Shown here: piece by piece, positions 1 to 7,707 of the stretch
Position numbering within the stretch: the first letter of the stretch is position 1
Layout: the number at the start of each line of letters is the position of its first letter
Source of the DNA: CBCPNA01 sp965120415
Lineage (GTDB): Bacteria > Bacillota > Clostridia > Lachnospirales > CAG-274
NCBI GenBank assembly: GCA_965120415.1
Contig: CBCPNA010000038.1
Span: 1-12,255 of the forward strand
Direction: 5' to 3'
Length of the DNA stretch: 12,255 nt
Position numbers and translations under genes: made by a program
The notes under the pieces: model-generated
The model's database searches: none
Told to the model about the DNA's origin: nothing
Seen by the model: only the letters and a program-made list of their open reading frames with translations

Positions 1-2
1 TA

Positions 3-152
3 CAACAAGGTAGACAAGAAGGTATACAAATGCAAATTAATTCACTTATCAGATTTAATGTATCTAAAGAAAATATAATACAAGAATTAATAAAAAACTA
101 TGCTTTAACAAGAAAACAAGCTGAAGAATATTACGATAAATATAGCTTGTAG
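3..152 (+). CDS. C-terminal end of a protein, possibly Rpn/PD-(D/E)XK nuclease-transposase family (partial)
   Basis: This is an open frame entering from the left edge and ending at TAG 150-152. Only the last 49 residues are visible, so the start is outside the window. The tail begins with a Gln/Gly/Arg/Glu-rich stretch (QQGRQEGIQMQ) and continues with a charged helical segment, ENIIQELIKNYALTRKQAEE. Glu/Gly-rich repeats followed by a short helix-turn-helix-like segment containing 'LT..QAEEY' are common at the C-termini of Rpn-family (recombination-promoting nuclease, PD-(D/E)XK transposase-like) proteins in clostridia. The catalytic domain would lie upstream, so the family call is an inference from the tail only. 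It is convergent with pyrC and shares the hairpin at 233-260 with it. Confidence 0.45.
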   Translation, partial: QQGRQEGIQMQINSLIRFNVSKENIIQELIKNYALTRKQAEEYYDKYSL

Positions 153-232
153 GTTAGGTTTAGCTTATGAAGATGATAAGATAAATTATCATTATAAATT
201 TTCCATAACATAATATACTTTTCTCAAGCTAG

Positions 233-260
233 ATAAAAGACGCCAAAAAGCGTCTTTTAT
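233..260. terminator. Bidirectional rho-independent terminator between the left-edge gene and pyrC
   Basis: ATAAAAGACGC (233-243) pairs perfectly with GCGTCTTTTAT (250-260) around the 6-nt loop CAAAAA. The GACGC/GCGTC core is the GC-richest stem in this part of the window. It has A-rich flanks on one side and T-rich on the other, so it reads as a terminator on both strands. It would end the + strand transcript of the left-edge gene and the - strand lspA-pyrC transcript. Confidence 0.85.
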
Positions 261-344
261 ATTATATACAAAATCATACATATCTATAAAGGTAACACAA
301 AACAAACATAAAATCAAGCTCTTATAATTTCTATCTATAATATT

Positions 345-1616
345 TTAAAATAATATATTACCTTTAACTATAGTTTTTAAAACTTCTCCAAAAAATTCCA
401 TATCTTCATAAGGAGAATATTTTGCTCTAGAAAAAAACTGCTTACTTTTTATAGTTTTAGGTTCATTAGCGTTTACAAATATAATATCAGCATCAAAACC
501 TTCTTTTATTTCTCCTTTATTTTTTAAACCCAAAATTTCTGCTGGTCTTTTGCTCATAAGCAAAGTTAAATCTTCTATCTTTAGCTTTTCTTCTTTTACA
601 AGTTTAGCATTTGATACCGAAAAGCAAACTTCTAGCCCAGATATTCCAAAAGCTGCCTTTTCAAATTCTGCTATCTTTTTTTCTTCTAAAGCGGGCATAT
701 GCCCAGATTCTATTATATCTATAGTACCATCTTTTATACCGTCTATTATGGCTCTTGCATCTTCTTTTGTTCTTAAAGGGGGCATAATTTTTGCAAATGT
801 GTTATAATTTTCTAGCTGTTCTTCTGTTAATGTAAAATAATGTGGGCATGTACCACAAGTTATATTGACATTATTTTTCTTAGCCCCTCTAATAATTTCT
901 ACTGCTCCTTTTGTTGTTACAGAAGATATATGTATTTTAGCCCCTGTATATTTTGCTAAAATAACATTTTTTGATACTTCTATCTCTTCTGCCTCACGTG
1001 GTATACCAGGTAAGCCTAATTTTGTTGACATATATCCATAGTGTACAACCCCTTGTTTTGCTAGCCCTTGTTCTATACAATGTGTTATAATGGTAGCATT
1101 TAGCATTTTAGAATATAAAAATATATCACGAAGTAATACTGTATTTTGTATACTAACTCCTCCATCAGATATACCGACAGCTCCAGCTAGTATCATTTCT
1201 CCTATTTCTGCTATTTGTTCGCCCTTTCCAGCTTTTGTCATATTAACATAAGGATATATATTAACAAGCCCCTTTTCTTTTGTTTTAGAAATAATGTATT
1301 CTACAACAGTTTTGTTATCAACAATAGGCTTTGTGCTAGCAGAAGTTACTAAAGTTGTAAAGCCACCTTTTACCGCCGCATTGCTCAAAAAAGCTATATT
1401 ATCTTTATTTTCGTACCCTGCTTCGCACATTTTGCAATTTAAATCTATAAAGCCCGGCAAAACTAATAGCCCCTTTGCATCTAAAATTTCATCTACGGTT
1501 TCTTCTATATTATCATCAATCTTTTTTATAGTACCGTTTTTAATAAATATTTGTTTTGCCTTTTTTTCTTTACTTCCACCAGAAACAATCATCGCATTTT
1601 TAATAAGTAATTTCAT
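345..1616 (-). CDS. pyrC: Dihydroorotase-like protein (PyrC family) lacking key active-site residues
   Basis: The 423-residue product has the length and landmarks of type I dihydroorotase, the amidohydrolase that cyclises carbamoyl-aspartate in pyrimidine synthesis. Visible landmarks are an N-terminal small beta domain, GGFTT (84-88), DGGVSIQ (151-157), THC (178-180), HISS (229-232), PPLRTKEDARA (279-289), RPAEILGL (357-364) and a C-terminal KGEIKEGFDADIIFV. Several catalytic positions are replaced. The metal motif HxH is N60-C61-K62, the following substrate Arg is C64, the Asn of MPNT is S94, and TDHAPH is S304-G-H-M-P-A309, so the catalytic/metal Asp is G305. Only H179 and H229 of the usual ligands remain. 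It is probably inactive as a dihydroorotase and may be structural, like the PyrC' partners of ATCase known in Pseudomonas. It starts 1 nt after the pyrB stop, with GGAG inside pyrB. It is the last gene of the lspA operon, ahead of the hairpin at 233-260. Confidence 0.85.
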   Translation of the reverse strand: MKLLIKNAMIVSGGSKEKKAKQIFIKNGTIKKIDDNIEETVDEILDAKGLLVLPGFIDLNCKMCEAGYENKDNIAFLSNAAVKGGFTTLVTSASTKPIVDNKTVVEYIISKTKEKGLVNIYPYVNMTKAGKGEQIAEIGEMILAGAVGISDGGVSIQNTVLLRDIFLYSKMLNATIITHCIEQGLAKQGVVHYGYMSTKLGLPGIPREAEEIEVSKNVILAKYTGAKIHISSVTTKGAVEIIRGAKKNNVNITCGTCPHYFTLTEEQLENYNTFAKIMPPLRTKEDARAIIDGIKDGTIDIIESGHMPALEEKKIAEFEKAAFGISGLEVCFSVSNAKLVKEEKLKIEDLTLLMSKRPAEILGLKNKGEIKEGFDADIIFVNANEPKTIKSKQFFSRAKYSPYEDMEFFGEVLKTIVKGNILF

Positions 1617-1617
1617 A

Positions 1618-2541
1618 TTAATTCTCCATTCCTATAGACAATAAATATAATAAAGCCATCCTAACTGCAACTCCATTTGTTATTTGGTCATCTATAATAA
1701 AGTTATCACTTTCTAAAATACTACTACTAACTTCTACTCCCCTATGTGGCATACCAGGGTGCATAACTATAGCATCTTTATTAGCATAAGCCAAAAGCTC
1801 TTCATCTAGCTTAAAAAAGCTTTTATATTCATTAAAAGATGCTAGCCTACTTTTATAGCTTTTTTCATCTTGCAATCTAAGAGTCATTATAACATCTGCC
1901 CCTTTTATTGCGTCTTTAATATTATAATATATTTTAACTCCAAACTCATTTAAATTAGGGGGTATCATAGTTGGAGGGGCAGCAACAGATACATAAGCCC
2001 CTAGCTTTAAAAGCCCCCATATATTACTTCTTATAACTCTAGAGCTTTCTATATCACCTATTATAGCAACTTTAAGCCCTTTAAAATCTTTTTTTATATT
2101 TTTTATAGTCATTAAATCTAAAAGTGCTTGGCTAGGGTTTTCATTTATTCCATCGCCTGCATTTATAACACTTGCAGAAACATTTTCAGCCAAAAACTTA
2201 GCACTTCCGCTCATATTATGCCTAACTATTATAAAATCTGGCCCCATTTGGTCTATAGTTTGTCCTATTTCTTTTATATTTTCATATCTATTATTGCTTT
2301 CTTGTGTTTCTATTTCTACAATATTAGCACTTAAATATTGTGCCGCTAGCTCATAAGAAAGCTTTGCCCTTATGCTTTTTTCAAAAAACAAACTAATAAC
2401 AGATTTACCCTCTAAATAAGGTGATTTTTTATTTTTTTTGCCTATTACATATTTCATTGTTTCTGCTGTATCTAAAATATATAAAATTTCTTCAGCAGTA
2501 GAATCCATCAAGCTTATAAAATCTTTTCTTTTTAAAAACAT
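1618..2541 (-). CDS. pyrB: Aspartate carbamoyltransferase catalytic-chain-like protein with altered active site
   Basis: The 307-residue product fits the ATCase catalytic chain, which transfers carbamoyl from carbamoyl phosphate to aspartate. Visible family blocks are LFFEKS(51-56), IIVRH (104-108), INAGDG (126-131), ALLDLMTI (139-146), GDIESSRVIRSN (162-173), LRLQDEK (221-227), MHPG..HRGVEV (260-271) and NGVAVRMALL (289-298). The carbamoyl-phosphate site is unusual. STRTR is S56-I-R-A-K60, the 80s-loop Lys is R85, and HPTQ is N135-P-S-Q138, so His becomes Asn. R58, R107, R168, R222 and Q224 are kept. The fold therefore looks intact, but activity is doubtful or specificity may be changed. The gene starts 9 nt after the rluD-type gene with AGGAG as ribosome site. 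No PyrR-type attenuator is visible upstream, unlike Bacillus pyr operons. Ornithine carbamoyltransferase was considered, but the LRLQDEK and HPG...RGVE blocks and the pyrC neighbour favour ATCase. Confidence 0.85.
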   Translation of the reverse strand: MFLKRKDFISLMDSTAEEILYILDTAETMKYVIGKKNKKSPYLEGKSVISLFFEKSIRAKLSYELAAQYLSANIVEIETQESNNRYENIKEIGQTIDQMGPDFIIVRHNMSGSAKFLAENVSASVINAGDGINENPSQALLDLMTIKNIKKDFKGLKVAIIGDIESSRVIRSNIWGLLKLGAYVSVAAPPTMIPPNLNEFGVKIYYNIKDAIKGADVIMTLRLQDEKSYKSRLASFNEYKSFFKLDEELLAYANKDAIVMHPGMPHRGVEVSSSILESDNFIIDDQITNGVAVRMALLYLLSIGMEN

Positions 2542-2550
2542 TTTTTTCTC

Positions 2551-3477
2551 CTAATTATTTTTTAATTTATTTATAATTTTTGTAAAATATAATGGTAAGT
2601 CTGTTTCAAACTCCATATATTCATCTTTTGTTGGATGTATAAAGCCTAATGCTTTTGCATGTAAAGCTTGCCCTTTAAGGCTAAAAGGCTGGTTTTTAAA
2701 GCCATAAACTGTATCCCCTAAAAGAGGATGACCTATATAAGACATATGTACCCTTATTTGATGTGTTCGCCCAGTTTGTAATTTTAGCTTGACAAAAGTA
2801 AATTTATCAAAATATTCTAAAACTGTATAATTTGTTATAGCTTGTTTGCAATTTTTATAAACAACAGCCATCTTTTTTCTATCTTTTGGGTTACGCCCTA
2901 TTGGAGCATCTATAGTACCTTTATTATTTTTTAATTTGCCAAAAACAATAGCATAATATATACGATGCATAGAGTGGTTAGCAAGCTGAATAGCAAGCTT
3001 ATTATGTGCAAAATCATTTTTGGCAACAACTAAAATACCAGATGTATCTTTATCTATCCTATGTACTATACCTGGTCTTAACGTACCATTTATAGAAGAT
3101 AAATTTTGCTTACAATGGTGCATTAAGGCGTTAACAAGCGTACCGTTATAATTGCCTGGGGCTGGATGCACCACCATATTTTGAGGCTTGTTTATAACAA
3201 TTATGTCCATGTCTTCATATATAATATCAAGGGGTATATCTTCTGCTGTTATATTTTGCTCTTCTGGTGGTTTTAAAAAAATAGCTATGTTATCGTTTTG
3301 TTTTATTTTATAATTTTTATTTATAGATTTATCATTAACAAAAACTTGGCTTTCTTCTATTAATTTTTGTATTTTATTTCTTGATATAGTTTTGATATTT
3401 TCGTTTAAAAATATGTCTATTCTTTTATTTTCATCTTCTTTTAATGCAATAAAATTAAAACTTTCCAATAATTTCAC
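2551..3477 (-). CDS. RluA/RluD-family pseudouridine synthase (YlyB-like)
   Basis: The 308-residue product belongs to the RluA/RluD family, cytoplasmic enzymes that isomerise uridine to pseudouridine in 23S rRNA or other RNAs. An N-terminal S4 RNA-binding domain (about residues 15-70) is followed by the catalytic domain with INKPQNMVVHPAPGN (95-109), HRIDKDTSG (139-147, catalytic D142) and LQTGRTHQIRVHM. Length and domain order are usual. The start is GTG: its GTGA overlaps the TGA stop of lspA by 4 nt, which implies translational coupling. lspA followed by an RluD-type gene is the same order as lspA-ylyB in Bacillus, so this is probably the YlyB-type enzyme. The exact RNA target cannot be read from sequence. 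Confidence 0.93.
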   Translation of the reverse strand: MKLLESFNFIALKEDENKRIDIFLNENIKTISRNKIQKLIEESQVFVNDKSINKNYKIKQNDNIAIFLKPPEEQNITAEDIPLDIIYEDMDIIVINKPQNMVVHPAPGNYNGTLVNALMHHCKQNLSSINGTLRPGIVHRIDKDTSGILVVAKNDFAHNKLAIQLANHSMHRIYYAIVFGKLKNNKGTIDAPIGRNPKDRKKMAVVYKNCKQAITNYTVLEYFDKFTFVKLKLQTGRTHQIRVHMSYIGHPLLGDTVYGFKNQPFSLKGQALHAKALGFIHPTKDEYMEFETDLPLYFTKIINKLKNN

Positions 3478-3950
3478 CTAACTTTTTTACCTTTAAAATC
3501 AGATAATAAAACTGCAATAATAATCAAGATAGTACCGCTAACAACTAAAGCATCAGCTATATTAAAAACTGCGAAATCGTTTCCAAAAAAAACAAAATGC
3601 AACATATCAACAACATATCCTCTAAAAATTCTGTCTAGCAAATTGCCTATTGCCCCTGCTATTATTAAATCAAGGGCTATATTAAAAACATTATCAATTT
3701 TGCTTTTTACAGTCTTTTTATAATATTTAAAACAAAATATTAAAATAATTATAGTAATAAATATAAAAACATATCTCGCCCCACTAAACAAGCCAAAAGC
3801 AACTCCGCTATTTTCTACATATGTTAAATAAAAAAAATCTTTTATAATTTCAAAAGAAGATATAGGTTTTAATTTTAAAATACATATATATTTTGTAAGC
3901 TGGTCTAATAATACTAATAAAAATATAAGTATTATGTTATTTTTTTTCAT
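3474..3950 (-). CDS. lspA: Lipoprotein signal peptidase (signal peptidase II)
   Basis: The 158-residue integral membrane aspartic protease removes the signal peptide from diacylglyceryl-modified prolipoproteins, the step after Lgt. Four hydrophobic segments are visible (about 5-22, 58-75, 90-105, 134-150). Family motifs are DQLTK (16-20), ENSGVAFGLF (46-55), GNLLDR (102-107, catalytic D106) and FNIAD (129-133, catalytic D133). Both catalytic aspartates are present and the length is typical. The ATG is preceded by GGAGGG at ideal distance and by a clear SigA-type promoter at 3980-4009, so it is the first gene of the lspA-rluD-pyrB-pyrC operon. The 3' end overlaps the next gene by GTGA. Confidence 0.96.
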   Translation of the reverse strand: MKKNNIILIFLLVLLDQLTKYICILKLKPISSFEIIKDFFYLTYVENSGVAFGLFSGARYVFIFITIIILIFCFKYYKKTVKSKIDNVFNIALDLIIAGAIGNLLDRIFRGYVVDMLHFVFFGNDFAVFNIADALVVSGTILIIIAVLLSDFKGKKVR

Positions 3951-4172
3951 TTGCCCTCCATATTTAGCTATTATTAATAATTATATCATACAAATATATA
4001 TATAATCAATAAAAAGATTAATAAAATAGAAAGCACTTAGCTTTTACGATAGACATATAAAAACAAGACATATCAAAAGTCTAAAACAATCTTTTATAAA
4101 AAATAAAAAGATATTCTTTAGATGATTAAAATAGATATGCCTTATTTATATTAACCCCTAACTGTATGTAAT
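3951..4172. other. AT-rich intergenic region between the spo0E-like gene and lspA
   Basis: Apart from the lspA promoter, no convincing gene is seen here. Weak AT-rich hairpins could end the upstream sigG-lgt-spo0E transcript. On the - strand these are AAAGA-ATA-TCTTT followed by TTATTTTTT, and ATCTTTT/AAAAGAT around a T-rich loop, both near 4090-4122. Neither has a GC core. A two-copy direct repeat, AGACATATnAAAA, starts at 4051 and 4066 (period 15); its role is unknown. Confidence 0.5.
3980..4009 (-). promoter_or_regulatory. SigA-type promoter of the lspA operon
   Basis: On the - strand, -35 TTGATT (4009-4004) and -10 TATAAT (3985-3980) are separated by 18 nt. The -10 is extended (TGATATAAT). 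The transcript would start near 3973, giving a short leader of about 20-25 nt before lspA with GGAGGG. No attenuator hairpin fits into that leader. Confidence 0.75.
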
Positions 4173-4328
4173 TTAATAATATTTTTTTATTAGCTTATCT
4201 AGTTTTCTGCTAACGGATAAAATTTCATCTTTTGGCCTATTTTCATAAATTTTTTTATTCAAAACTTTTCTAAGCTTGTTTATTTTTTTTAAAATATTTT
4301 TTTTTAATCTCTTTTTGCTAAAAATCAT
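4173..4328 (-). CDS. Spo0E-like aspartyl-phosphate phosphatase (small sporulation regulator)
   Basis: This is a 51-codon gene, ATG 4328-4326 to TAA 4175-4173, with ribosome site AAGGGGG 9 nt upstream. The product is highly basic and helical. It carries the Spo0E-family pattern: a first helix ILKKINKLRKVLNKKI (12-27), a short linker, then a second helix ILSVSRKLDKLIKKYY (36-51). The S-x-x-L-D-x-L-I-x-x-Y signature (S40, L43, D44, L46, I47, Y50) matches the SQELDxLI motif of Spo0E, YnzD and YisI. Family members dephosphorylate Spo0A~P and delay sporulation. The usual Gln-Glu of SQELD is Arg-Lys here. The gene starts 32 nt after the lgt stop, with no convincing promoter or terminator between, so it is probably co-transcribed with the sigG-M16-lgt genes. 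Function is inferred from the motif and length only. Confidence 0.78.
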   Translation of the reverse strand: MIFSKKRLKKNILKKINKLRKVLNKKIYENRPKDEILSVSRKLDKLIKKYY

Positions 4329-4360
4329 GATACAAATCCCCCTTATTTATTATGCTTTAA

Positions 4361-5215
4361 TTATACCTTATTTTTAACTGCCCTTCTTTTAAGCAGAACA
4401 AATATTACAAATGATATAACAAAAATAATAGATAAAAGCCTTGAAATTGCTATGTTTGTATAAGGTATTAAAAGCGCATCTGTCCTAAGCCCTTCTATAC
4501 AAAAGCGCCCTATACCATATCCTATAAAATATATAGATATAAGCTCGCCATCAAATTTTTTATTTTTTCTATAAAAATAAATTATTAAAAAAATAATTAA
4601 ATTCCAAAAAGATTCATACAAAAAAGTTGGGTGTACTTGTATATATTCAGCACCGTTTATTGTAATAGTATTTTGTAATGTGTATGAATCTGGTGAGCTT
4701 GCTTGACTTTTTAAATACCTCATAGCAAAAATATTATCTGTATATGTACCAAAAGCTTCTCTATTAACAAAATTACCAAAACGCCCTATTATTTGCCCTA
4801 TCAAAAGCCCCATAGATATCGTATCAGCAACTTTTAAAAAATTAAGCTTTTTTATTTTGCAATATATAAAATAAGATAAAGCTCCCCCTATTATAGCCCC
4901 ATAAATTGCTATACCACCATTTCTTATATTAAAAATTTCTTTTAGATTATCTTTAAAATATTCAAAAGAAAATACAACATAATAAAGCCTTGCAAATATA
5001 ATGCTGAAAATAATTGCAATAATAAAGCCATCTGTATATATATTTTGATTTTGATTAGTCCTTTTAGCTTCTTTTAAAACAAAACATAACCCTAAAAAAA
5101 TACCTAATGAAATAATTATACCGTACCAATATATATCTATATTAAAAATAGAAAAAGCAATTTTATTTAATTTTGATATTTTAATCCCTAAATAAGGAAA
5201 CCAAATTTCGGGCAT
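4361..5215 (-). CDS. lgt: Phosphatidylglycerol:prolipoprotein diacylglyceryl transferase
   Basis: The 284-residue polytopic membrane enzyme transfers diacylglycerol from phosphatidylglycerol to the lipobox cysteine, the first step of lipoprotein maturation. Family blocks are WYGIIISLGI (30-39), GGIAIYGAIIGG (100-111, where Gram-positive enzymes carry Tyr in place of the enterobacterial His), the Lgt signature GRFGNFVNREAFG (144-156, with R145 and E153), HPTFLYES (195-202) and GRFCIEGLRTD (236-246). About seven hydrophobic segments are visible and the C-terminus is basic. The length is usual. GGAGG lies 7 nt upstream of ATG, 14 nt after the catalytic M16 gene, so it is co-transcribed with it. 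lspA, the next enzyme of the pathway, begins 411 nt downstream under its own promoter. Confidence 0.96.
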   Translation of the reverse strand: MPEIWFPYLGIKISKLNKIAFSIFNIDIYWYGIIISLGIFLGLCFVLKEAKRTNQNQNIYTDGFIIAIIFSIIFARLYYVVFSFEYFKDNLKEIFNIRNGGIAIYGAIIGGALSYFIYCKIKKLNFLKVADTISMGLLIGQIIGRFGNFVNREAFGTYTDNIFAMRYLKSQASSPDSYTLQNTITINGAEYIQVHPTFLYESFWNLIIFLIIYFYRKNKKFDGELISIYFIGYGIGRFCIEGLRTDALLIPYTNIAISRLLSIIFVISFVIFVLLKRRAVKNKV

Positions 5216-5229
5216 AAATAATCCTCCTT

Positions 5230-6459
5230 TTAGCTAACTATGCTTAAAAAACATGTTTTATCTAGCTTGTTTAAAAGGCTAGATACATCTTTTATATCGA
5301 TATTTTTTAAGCACTCTAGATATTTTTTTATATTAAATCCATAATAAAAAAATTCAGCTTCCATCGCAACGATATTGCTTATAAAATTAAATTGCTTTAT
5401 AAAATTAGATATATGCTTATTTTTTATCCTTTCAAAATCTTCTTTATTAATATGATCAAAGCTTTCAAGCTCTTGTTTTATATAGGATAATAATTTTTTA
5501 GGATTAGATGAAATAGCACTAAAAACAGAAAAATTATTATTTGCTATGCTATTAAAGCTAAAAGAAAAAGAATTATCTATAATTTTTTCATTATAGAGTT
5601 TTTCATAAAATTTTGAGCTTGTCCCAAAGATAATATCTAACAATATTTTATTTGCAATTATTTGTTTTTCTATTTTATCATATTTTTCTTCTTGTTTAAA
5701 GCCTATATTTAAAATTTTTTGCTTTATTTTCATATCTTTTTCTACAATTAATTTATTATTTTCATTTTTTTCTTCAAAATATGAGTAATTACATGATTTT
5801 TTTTCTTTTAGTTTTAAATTATCACAAACTAGCTTTTCTATATTATCAAAATTTTTTACATCTCCAGCAATAATTAATATAGAGTTATCTTTTGTATAAA
5901 AATTATTATAAACTTCATATAGCATATCCTTGTCTATTTTTTCTATATCTTGTATTGTACCTGCTATATCTTTTGTGATAGAATTATTTTTGCTATACAT
6001 AATATCAAGTAGGTTAAAATAGACTTTCCAATAAGGGTCATCTTCATACATATTTATTTCTTGTGCTATAATACCTTTTTCTTTTTCTACATTTTCATCT
6101 GTAAAATAAGGTCTGCTAACAAATTTTAATAATTCTTTTAAATTTTCTTCAAAATAATCTACGCAAGAAAAGTAATAAGCTGTTGTTGTAAAATTTGTAA
6201 AAGCGTTTACATTGCCTCCATATTTATTAAAAACTTCAAAAACATTATATTCTTTATCTTCAAAAAGCTTGTGTTCTAAAAAGTGAGCTATACCAAAAGG
6301 ATGCGTAATCTTTTTGCCATCTTTTATAAATGTATTGTTTATCGAGCCATAGTTAAAAGCTACCATAGCCTCCTTTTCTACATAATCTTTTTTTTGTATA
6401 AAGCAAATATTAATACCATCTATATTTTTATATATTATATCATCTATTTCATTTATCAT
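5230..6459 (-). CDS. M16-family zinc peptidase, catalytic subunit (YmfH-like)
   Basis: The 409-residue M16 (pitrilysin/insulinase superfamily) protein has the inverted zinc motif HFLEH (59-63) and downstream EKGIIAQE (127-134), giving zinc ligands H59, H63 and E134. Nearby blocks GGNVNAFTNFTTTAYYF and SSKFYEKLYNEKIIDNSFSF match the YmfH type of paired M16 proteins in Firmicutes. The two-half layout, with an active N-terminal half and a C-terminal non-catalytic half, is normal for about 400 residues. No signal peptide is seen, so it is probably cytoplasmic. Its ATG lies inside the end of the preceding M16 gene, an 11-nt overlap, as expected for an obligate heterodimer. The substrate is unknown. 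Confidence 0.9.
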   Translation of the reverse strand: MINEIDDIIYKNIDGINICFIQKKDYVEKEAMVAFNYGSINNTFIKDGKKITHPFGIAHFLEHKLFEDKEYNVFEVFNKYGGNVNAFTNFTTTAYYFSCVDYFEENLKELLKFVSRPYFTDENVEKEKGIIAQEINMYEDDPYWKVYFNLLDIMYSKNNSITKDIAGTIQDIEKIDKDMLYEVYNNFYTKDNSILIIAGDVKNFDNIEKLVCDNLKLKEKKSCNYSYFEEKNENNKLIVEKDMKIKQKILNIGFKQEEKYDKIEKQIIANKILLDIIFGTSSKFYEKLYNEKIIDNSFSFSFNSIANNNFSVFSAISSNPKKLLSYIKQELESFDHINKEDFERIKNKHISNFIKQFNFISNIVAMEAEFFYYGFNIKKYLECLKNIDIKDVSSLLNKLDKTCFLSIVS

Positions 6460-7699
6460 TTTTTTCTCCTTTCATAAAATATGTTGTATCTAGCCAAATA
6501 TCAAAAAAAGCTTTTTTTATATCCTCTTTAGAAACATTTTCTATTTTTTGTATTATTTCATCTATATTTAATTTTATATTTGCTAAATAATTTGAAAAAT
6601 AATAATCCATCATAGAAGTATTATAATCTGAAATGCTTAAATACCTTTTTTCTAAACTCTTTATTGCGTTTTTTATATCTTCTTCTGTAAAATTACCTTT
6701 TTTTATATCCAAAACTTCATTTTGTATTTTTGAAAGCACATTTTCATATTCTTTAAAATCTATACCAGCTTGTATAAAAATAACCCCTTTAAACATAAAT
6801 AAAAAGGAATTTATATAATAGCATAAGCTTTCTTTTTCTCTTATATTATTAAATAATTTAGAAAAAGCACCTCCTCCTAGTATTTCATTAGCAACCAAAA
6901 GCGCAAAAAATAATTCATCTTCTGTGCTTATATTTGTTCTATAAGCAAGGCAAATTTTACCTTGAGTTATATCAAATATTTCTATTATATTATTTGTTTT
7001 TTGCCTTTCTTCTATTAAAAATTGTGATTTTATATTTTTAAAACTTCTATCTTTTATATCAAAATACTTTTGAGCTAAATATGTTGCCTCTGTTTTTAGT
7101 ATATCTCCTAACATAATTATATTTATTTCTGCCTCTTTTAATAAATTTTTATAATAATCAAATAAATTTTCGCTATTTATATTATCTAAATCTTTAATAT
7201 ATCCATCAGCAAATATGCCAAAACTTTCTTTTTTAAACATATATTCTATACATTTATTTTTTGCTAGCTCTCTTTTATCATTTTCTGACATTTGTATTTT
7301 ATCTTTTAGCAAACTTTTTGCTGTTTCTAAATGATTATCTTCAAACTTTTTTAAGCTATAAAAAGGATTTAAAATAATATCAGCTAAAAAGCTAAATACT
7401 TCTTCTTGATTTGTAAAATTTATATATTCTATAAAAAATTCTAATATTTGAAAATCGCCTTTTTTTAAAATATCTGTATAAAATTCGCTTCCGTTCATTT
7501 TTTCTGTTTTTAAATTTATTTCTCTTATAGATTTATATTTAAAGTTGCCTATAGAAAGGATTATGGGCAAAATAGCATTATATGTTACAGTTTTTTTATC
7601 AAGCTTTGTTTTTATCAAAATAGCTATACAGTTAGTTTTAAATTTTTTTGTATTTATTATGCTTAGGTTTAAGCCTTCTTTTATTTGTATTAATTGCAT
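6449..7699 (-). CDS. M16-family peptidase-like protein, non-catalytic subunit (YmfF-like)
   Basis: The 416-residue M16 homologue lacks the HxxEH zinc motif: the equivalent stretch near residues 42-55 is LPIILSIGN. It keeps the substrate-binding Arg/Tyr block of M16 partner subunits, GGGAFSKLFNNIREKESLCYY (R287, Y294/Y295). This is the usual division of labour in M16B pairs such as YmfF/YmfH, where one chain supplies zinc and the other the R/Y pair. No signal peptide or membrane segment is visible. The gene begins 8 nt after the sigG stop, with GGAGG overlapping the sigG end, and overlaps its catalytic partner by 11 nt. It is therefore translated as part of the sigG operon, although a separate promoter inside sigG cannot be excluded. 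Confidence 0.88.
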   Translation of the reverse strand: MQLIQIKEGLNLSIINTKKFKTNCIAILIKTKLDKKTVTYNAILPIILSIGNFKYKSIREINLKTEKMNGSEFYTDILKKGDFQILEFFIEYINFTNQEEVFSFLADIILNPFYSLKKFEDNHLETAKSLLKDKIQMSENDKRELAKNKCIEYMFKKESFGIFADGYIKDLDNINSENLFDYYKNLLKEAEINIIMLGDILKTEATYLAQKYFDIKDRSFKNIKSQFLIEERQKTNNIIEIFDITQGKICLAYRTNISTEDELFFALLVANEILGGGAFSKLFNNIREKESLCYYINSFLFMFKGVIFIQAGIDFKEYENVLSKIQNEVLDIKKGNFTEEDIKNAIKSLEKRYLSISDYNTSMMDYYFSNYLANIKLNIDEIIQKIENVSKEDIKKAFFDIWLDTTYFMKGEKNDK

Positions 7700-7707
7700 T
7701 TTACCTC

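Noticed and set aside
550..807. Open frame on the + strand of 85 codons
   Set aside because: It is antisense to pyrC, has no ribosome site, and shows low-complexity Ser/Phe composition that mirrors the real gene.
4051..4077. Two copies of AGACATATnAAAA as a CRISPR-like or iteron array
   Set aside because: There are only two short copies at period 15 with no spacers of constant length, too little for an array or origin.
4347..4353. TATAAT-like box between lgt and the spo0E-like gene as a separate promoter
   Set aside because: No acceptable -35 hexamer lies 16-18 nt upstream, and such boxes are frequent in AT-rich sequence.
6449..7699. The non-catalytic M16 gene as a decayed pseudogene
   Set aside because: Loss of HxxEH is normal for the YmfF-type partner. 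The R/Y block and full length are intact.
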